Source: Staphylococcus equorum
GTDB taxonomy: Bacteria > Bacillota > Bacilli > Staphylococcales > Staphylococcaceae
Length of the DNA stretch: 64,000 nucleotides
NCBI RefSeq assembly: GCF_001747895.1
Contig: NZ_LNNB01000029.1
Span: 149,859 to 213,858, forward strand
Direction of reading: 5' to 3'
Shown here: positions 60,848 through 64,000 of the stretch, in pieces
How the letters are laid out: the number at the start of each line of letters is the position of its first letter
Numbering within the stretch: position 1 is the stretch's first letter
Notes under the pieces: model-generated
Seen by the model: the letters and a program-made list of their open reading frames with translations, nothing else
What the model was told of the DNA's origin: nothing
The model's database searches: none
Translations under genes and position numbers: made by a program

Positions 60848-62419
60848 ATGTTAGAGAGTTTACTTACGTGGTTGTATGATATTGTATGGAGCAAGCCTTT
60901 AGTCTATGGTTTGTTACTTACAGGGGTATTATTTTCATTTATGATGCGCTTTTTCCAAGTTAGACATTTTAAAGAAATGATACGTCTAATGTTTCAAGGG
61001 GAGAAATCACCTACAGGTATATCCAGTTTCCAAGCGATTGCACTATCATTAGCAGGTCGTGTAGGTACTGGTAATATTGTAGGTGTGTCGACTGCCATAT
61101 TCATTGGTGGTCCTGGTGCGATATTTTGGATGTGGGCATCAGCATTTTTAGGAGCTGGTAGTGCATTTATTGAATCTACACTCGGTCAGATTTATAAAAG
61201 GGAAGAAAAGGGGCAGTATCGAGGTGGACCAGCATTCTATATCGAATATGGTATCAAAGGTAAACTCGGTAAAATTTATGGTTTAATCTTTGCTGTAGTA
61301 ACAGTAATTTCAGTAGGTTTATTATTACCAGGTGTTCAATCCAATGCAATTTCTAGTTCAATGAAAAATGCGTTTAGTTTTGATCCTTGGCTAGTCGCAA
61401 TAGTTTTGGCAGTATTAATTGCTTTAATTATATTCGGTGGTATTAAATGGATTGCAAACGCTGCAACTGCAGTTGTTCCGTTTATGGCAATTTTATATAT
61501 TTTAATGGCAGTTGTTATTATATTTATTAATATTGAACAAGTTCCAGCGCTATTTGCTTTAATATTCAAATCTGCATTTGGGTTTGAAGCAGCATTTGGT
61601 GGAATCGTTGGGGCAATGATTGAAATTGGTGTTAAAAGAGGTCTATATTCAAATGAAGCAGGCCAAGGGACGGGACCACATGCTGCGTCTGCAGCAGAAG
61701 TATCTCATCCAGCTAAACAAGGGCTAGTACAATCATTCTCAGTATATATTGATACACTCTTTGTGTGTACGGCAACAGGATTAATCATTTTACTTTCAGG
61801 TACATATAATGTCACTGGTAATGCTGACATGTCAGACGGTAAAGCCAGTTTGATTAAAGATAATGGTATTTTTGTAGAGATGTCGAATGGAGATAAAGAT
61901 TATTCTGGTACAGCAATGTACGCGCAAGCTGGTATTGATAAAGCATTCCAAGGAAGTGGTTATCATTTCGATCCTGCATTCTCAGGAATAGGGTCATACT
62001 TCATTGCGATTGCACTATTCTTCTTTGCCTTTACAACAATATTGGCATATTACTATATTGCTGAAACCAATATTACGTATTTAACTAGAAAAAGTTCGAA
62101 AAAAATGACTTTTGTTTATATTAATATCACTAGAATTGTTCTCATTGCAGCTACAGTGTATGGTGCAGTGAAAACTGCTGATGTAGCGTGGATGATGGGT
62201 GATTTAGGTGTAGGTATGATGGCTTGGCTAAATATCATTGCAATTTGGATATTGCATAAGCCTGCAATTAACGCCTTGAAAGATTATGAGAAACAGAAGA
62301 AAGACCTTGGATCAGGTAAAAAAGCAATTTATAAACCAGATCCTAAGAAATTGCCTAATGCTGTCTTTTGGCATAAAGATTATCCTAAACGACTAAAAGA
62401 AGAAAAGTTTGAGGAATAA
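60848..62419 (+). CDS. Alanine/glycine:cation symporter family protein
   Basis: Sodium-coupled amino-acid symporter of the AGCS family, 523 residues, about 11 membrane helices. The family signature GPGAIFWMWASAFLGAGSAF and the pair GLYSNEAGQGTGPHAASAAE are plain. Members carry alanine, glycine or glutamine. The ATG at 60848 follows GGGGG by 7 bases; an ATG at 60824 lies before that site and is unlikely. It is controlled by the palindromic promoter region directly upstream. Confidence 0.92.
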   Translation: MLESLLTWLYDIVWSKPLVYGLLLTGVLFSFMMRFFQVRHFKEMIRLMFQGEKSPTGISSFQAIALSLAGRVGTGNIVGVSTAIFIGGPGAIFWMWASAFLGAGSAFIESTLGQIYKREEKGQYRGGPAFYIEYGIKGKLGKIYGLIFAVVTVISVGLLLPGVQSNAISSSMKNAFSFDPWLVAIVLAVLIALIIFGGIKWIANAATAVVPFMAILYILMAVVIIFINIEQVPALFALIFKSAFGFEAAFGGIVGAMIEIGVKRGLYSNEAGQGTGPHAASAAEVSHPAKQGLVQSFSVYIDTLFVCTATGLIILLSGTYNVTGNADMSDGKASLIKDNGIFVEMSNGDKDYSGTAMYAQAGIDKAFQGSGYHFDPAFSGIGSYFIAIALFFFAFTTILAYYYIAETNITYLTRKSSKKMTFVYINITRIVLIAATVYGAVKTADVAWMMGDLGVGMMAWLNIIAIWILHKPAINALKDYEKQKKDLGSGKKAIYKPDPKKLPNAVFWHKDYPKRLKEEKFEE

Positions 62420-62515
62420 CTCAGTATTCATTTTATAAAAAATTAAGTTGAAATATTTTAAAATAATGCGTCTCTTGGTACAATGTCATTAAGACTACTA
62501 GGGGGCGCATTATTT

Positions 62516-63262
62516 ATGTATGATTTTCAACCAGGAAGAATTAATAAAATTAGTTTTCCTAGCGAATTATTAGAACGAGATGTCACACTATCTATTTATT
62601 TACCAAAAGATTTTTCGGAATTATTTAAGTATAAAGTTGTATTTTGTTTTGATGGTTTAGATTTTTTTAGTTTTGGAAGAATTCATAGAAGTTATGAAAG
62701 TCTACGTGAAGCGAATGAAATTGAAAAAGCAATCTTTGTTGGCTTTCATTATGAAGACGTTGATAAACGACGTGCAGAATTTCATCCACAAGGTGCGCGT
62801 ACGCATTTAACAGTTAAAGCAGTAGCGAACGAAATTTTACCTTTTATTGATCGAACGTTTCCTACATATAAAGTAGGTAATGCGCGTATAGTACTTGGAG
62901 ATAGTTTAGCTGGAAGCGTAGCTTTAATGACAGCTTTATCTTATCCAAGAATTTTTAGTCAAGTTGGTTTATTAAGTCCACAACATGATGAAGTGATTCA
63001 AACTTTAATTGAACGATGTCAATTTCAAGAACAGTTAACAATATGGCATGCGGTTGGTTTAGAAGAAGCAGACTTTGAGTTACCAACAAACGGTAAGCGT
63101 GCAGATTTTCTAACGCCTAACCGTGAACTGAAATCGATTATTGAAGCAAATAACTTCACGCATCATTACATAGAGTTTGAAGGCGGCCATAGATGGAAAT
63201 CATGGAAGCATTTACTCGATGATTTGCTAAAGTATTTTTTGTCAGATAATATTTCATTTTAA
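62516..63262 (+). CDS. Esterase family protein (YjcH-like)
   Basis: Alpha/beta hydrolase of 248 residues of the esterase D/YjcH type. The nucleophile lies in VLGDSLAGSVALM (G-D-S), preceded by VFCFDGLDFF and KAIFVGFHYEDVDKR; the C-terminal histidine is in EGGHRWKSWK. The ATG at 62516 follows a GGGGG run by 10 bases; the longer frame adds 11 residues. It is paired with the yjcG-like gene as in Bacillus. The substrate is unknown. Confidence 0.82.
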   Translation: MYDFQPGRINKISFPSELLERDVTLSIYLPKDFSELFKYKVVFCFDGLDFFSFGRIHRSYESLREANEIEKAIFVGFHYEDVDKRRAEFHPQGARTHLTVKAVANEILPFIDRTFPTYKVGNARIVLGDSLAGSVALMTALSYPRIFSQVGLLSPQHDEVIQTLIERCQFQEQLTIWHAVGLEEADFELPTNGKRADFLTPNRELKSIIEANNFTHHYIEFEGGHRWKSWKHLLDDLLKYFLSDNISF

Positions 63263-63347
63263 TAATCTGAATAAAATTTAGTTTAAAGTAACGAATTTTT
63301 CAGAAATTTGATATAATGTAATTATGTTAAACAAAGGAGGAATTTAA

Positions 63348-63857
63348 ATGATTTTAGGATTAGCATTAATTCCGTCAAAAGCGTTTCAAGATGAAGTGAA
63401 TGCATATCGTAAGCGTTATGATGCTCATTATGCGTCAATTATGCCGCATATCACGATTAAGGGGCAATTTAAAATAAACGATAGCGATTTAGAATCTGTC
63501 AAAGAGACAATTAAATCTAGACTTGAGGGTATACCAGCCGTGGATGTTCATGCAACAAAAGCATCGAACTTCGCGCCGATTACCAATGTCATTTATTTTA
63601 AAGTTGAAAAAACTGAAACTTTAGAAAAATTATTCTACAAATTTAACAATGGTGATTTCCATGGCGTGCCAGATCACTCATTTGTACCACATTTTACAAT
63701 TGCGCAAGGACTAACAAGCCAAGAGTTCGAAGATATTTATGGACAATTGAAATTAGCGGGTATTGATTATAAAGAAACAATTGAACAACTTTCTTTAGTT
63801 TATTACGATGAGAAAGATGAAAAATGGAAAGTATTAGATAACTTTAACTTAGCTTAA
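63348..63857 (+). CDS. 2H phosphoesterase superfamily protein (YjcG-like)
   Basis: Protein of 169 residues of the 2',5' RNA ligase/2H phosphoesterase fold, with two HxTx motifs: HITI in [10 protein letters not shown] and HFTI in [10 protein letters not shown]. Members open cyclic phosphates or process RNA ends; the target is unknown. AAAGGAGG precedes the ATG. The yjcH-yjcG neighbourhood is conserved in Firmicutes. Confidence 0.85.
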   Translation: MILGLALIPSKAFQDEVNAYRKRYDAHYASIMPHITIKGQFKINDSDLESVKETIKSRLEGIPAVDVHATKASNFAPITNVIYFKVEKTETLEKLFYKFNNGDFHGVPDHSFVPHFTIAQGLTSQEFEDIYGQLKLAGIDYKETIEQLSLVYYDEKDEKWKVLDNFNLA

Positions 63858-63908
63858 ATAATGCCCATTAGTAGCATCTATGATTGCTTACGATAAAAAA
63901 TGGAATTA

Positions 63909-63942
63909 AAAGAGGAGTCACTAACAACTTGTTAGTGACTCC
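63909..63942 (+). terminator. Terminator after the yjcG-like gene
   Basis: AGGAGTCACTAACAA pairs perfectly with TTGTTAGTGACTCCT; the T tail is short. Confidence 0.7.
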
Positions 63943-63949
63943 TTACAGA

Positions 63950-64000
63950 GTGTCGACAAAGTCTCCGACTTTGTTGGCACTTTTTTGTGCACGCTTTCCG
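63950..64000 (-). repeat. Dispersed hairpin repeat, copy F (inverted, cut by the window end)
   Basis: TGTCGACAAAGTC...GACTTTGTTGGCA is followed by TTTTGTGCACGCTTTCC, the same unit as copies A to E read on the minus strand. The rest lies beyond the window. Confidence 0.8.

Overview
The window is low-GC Firmicutes DNA whose gene order (rocD-gudB, glpQ, argGH, pgi, spsA-spsB, addB-addA, cdr, sufT, clpB, fabHF, oppBCDFA, trpS, spxA, mecA, coiA, pepF, yjbH, relQ, nadK, mgtE, cpaA, fabI, yjcGH) and many protein lengths match the Staphylococcus core chromosome. AddB and ClpB differ clearly from the S. aureus and S. epidermidis proteins as I remember them. I therefore read this as another, probably coagulase-negative, Staphylococcus and do not name a species.

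Layout. Positions 2-3816 hold the end of an old-yellow-enzyme gene and rocD-gudB (ornithine and glutamate catabolism). From 3.9 to 7.2 kb is a small accessory block: an HxlR regulator remnant between inverted repeats, an MFS exporter, a GNAT acetyltransferase and a DUF454 membrane protein. From 7.3 to 14.8 kb come glpQ, argGH, pgi, a TVP38-type protein and the signal peptidase pair, of which SpsA is catalytically dead and SpsB is active. From 15.1 to 22.2 kb is the AddAB recombination nuclease. From 22.3 to 29 kb are small metabolic genes, the redox gene cdr, the Fe-S factor sufT and a decayed OatA-like acetyltransferase. From 29.2 to 35.1 kb are clpB (with a CtsR operator), an unlisted 54-residue gene and fabHF (with a FapR operator). 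From 35.4 to 43 kb are an MFS gene and the oligopeptide permease operon. From 43.3 to 52.1 kb are trpS, spxA, mecA, coiA, pepF, the small RNA RsaE/RoxS and yjbK-yjbI-yjbH. From 52.3 to 59.3 kb is a forward run, yjbL-relQ-nadK-rluA-mgtE-cpaA, then fabI. The rest holds an AI-2E family transporter, an alanine/glycine symporter and yjcH/yjcG.

How genes work together. Spx, its ClpXP adaptor YjbH, the ClpC adaptor MecA and the disaggregase ClpB form a proteolysis and stress theme. RocD, GudB and ArgGH link proline, ornithine, glutamate and arginine metabolism. FabH, FabF and FabI cover fatty-acid elongation. RelQ makes (p)ppGpp, while CpaA belongs to a family known to bind c-di-AMP.

No phage, insertion sequence, CRISPR array or tRNA/rRNA gene was seen, and I found no convincing new multi-gene system. 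The most unusual non-coding signal is a repeat of about 90 bp with a strong hairpin core. It is present six times, and all five complete copies lie between convergent genes. Other points worth a second look are the OatA-like pseudogene, the 54-residue gene whose end lies inside a repeat copy, a candidate small RNA between spxA and mecA, and strong palindromes over the opp and alsT promoters. Start codons were chosen by Shine-Dalgarno spacing and family length and often differ from the longest open frame. Family names come from motif recognition and memory, not from a database search.
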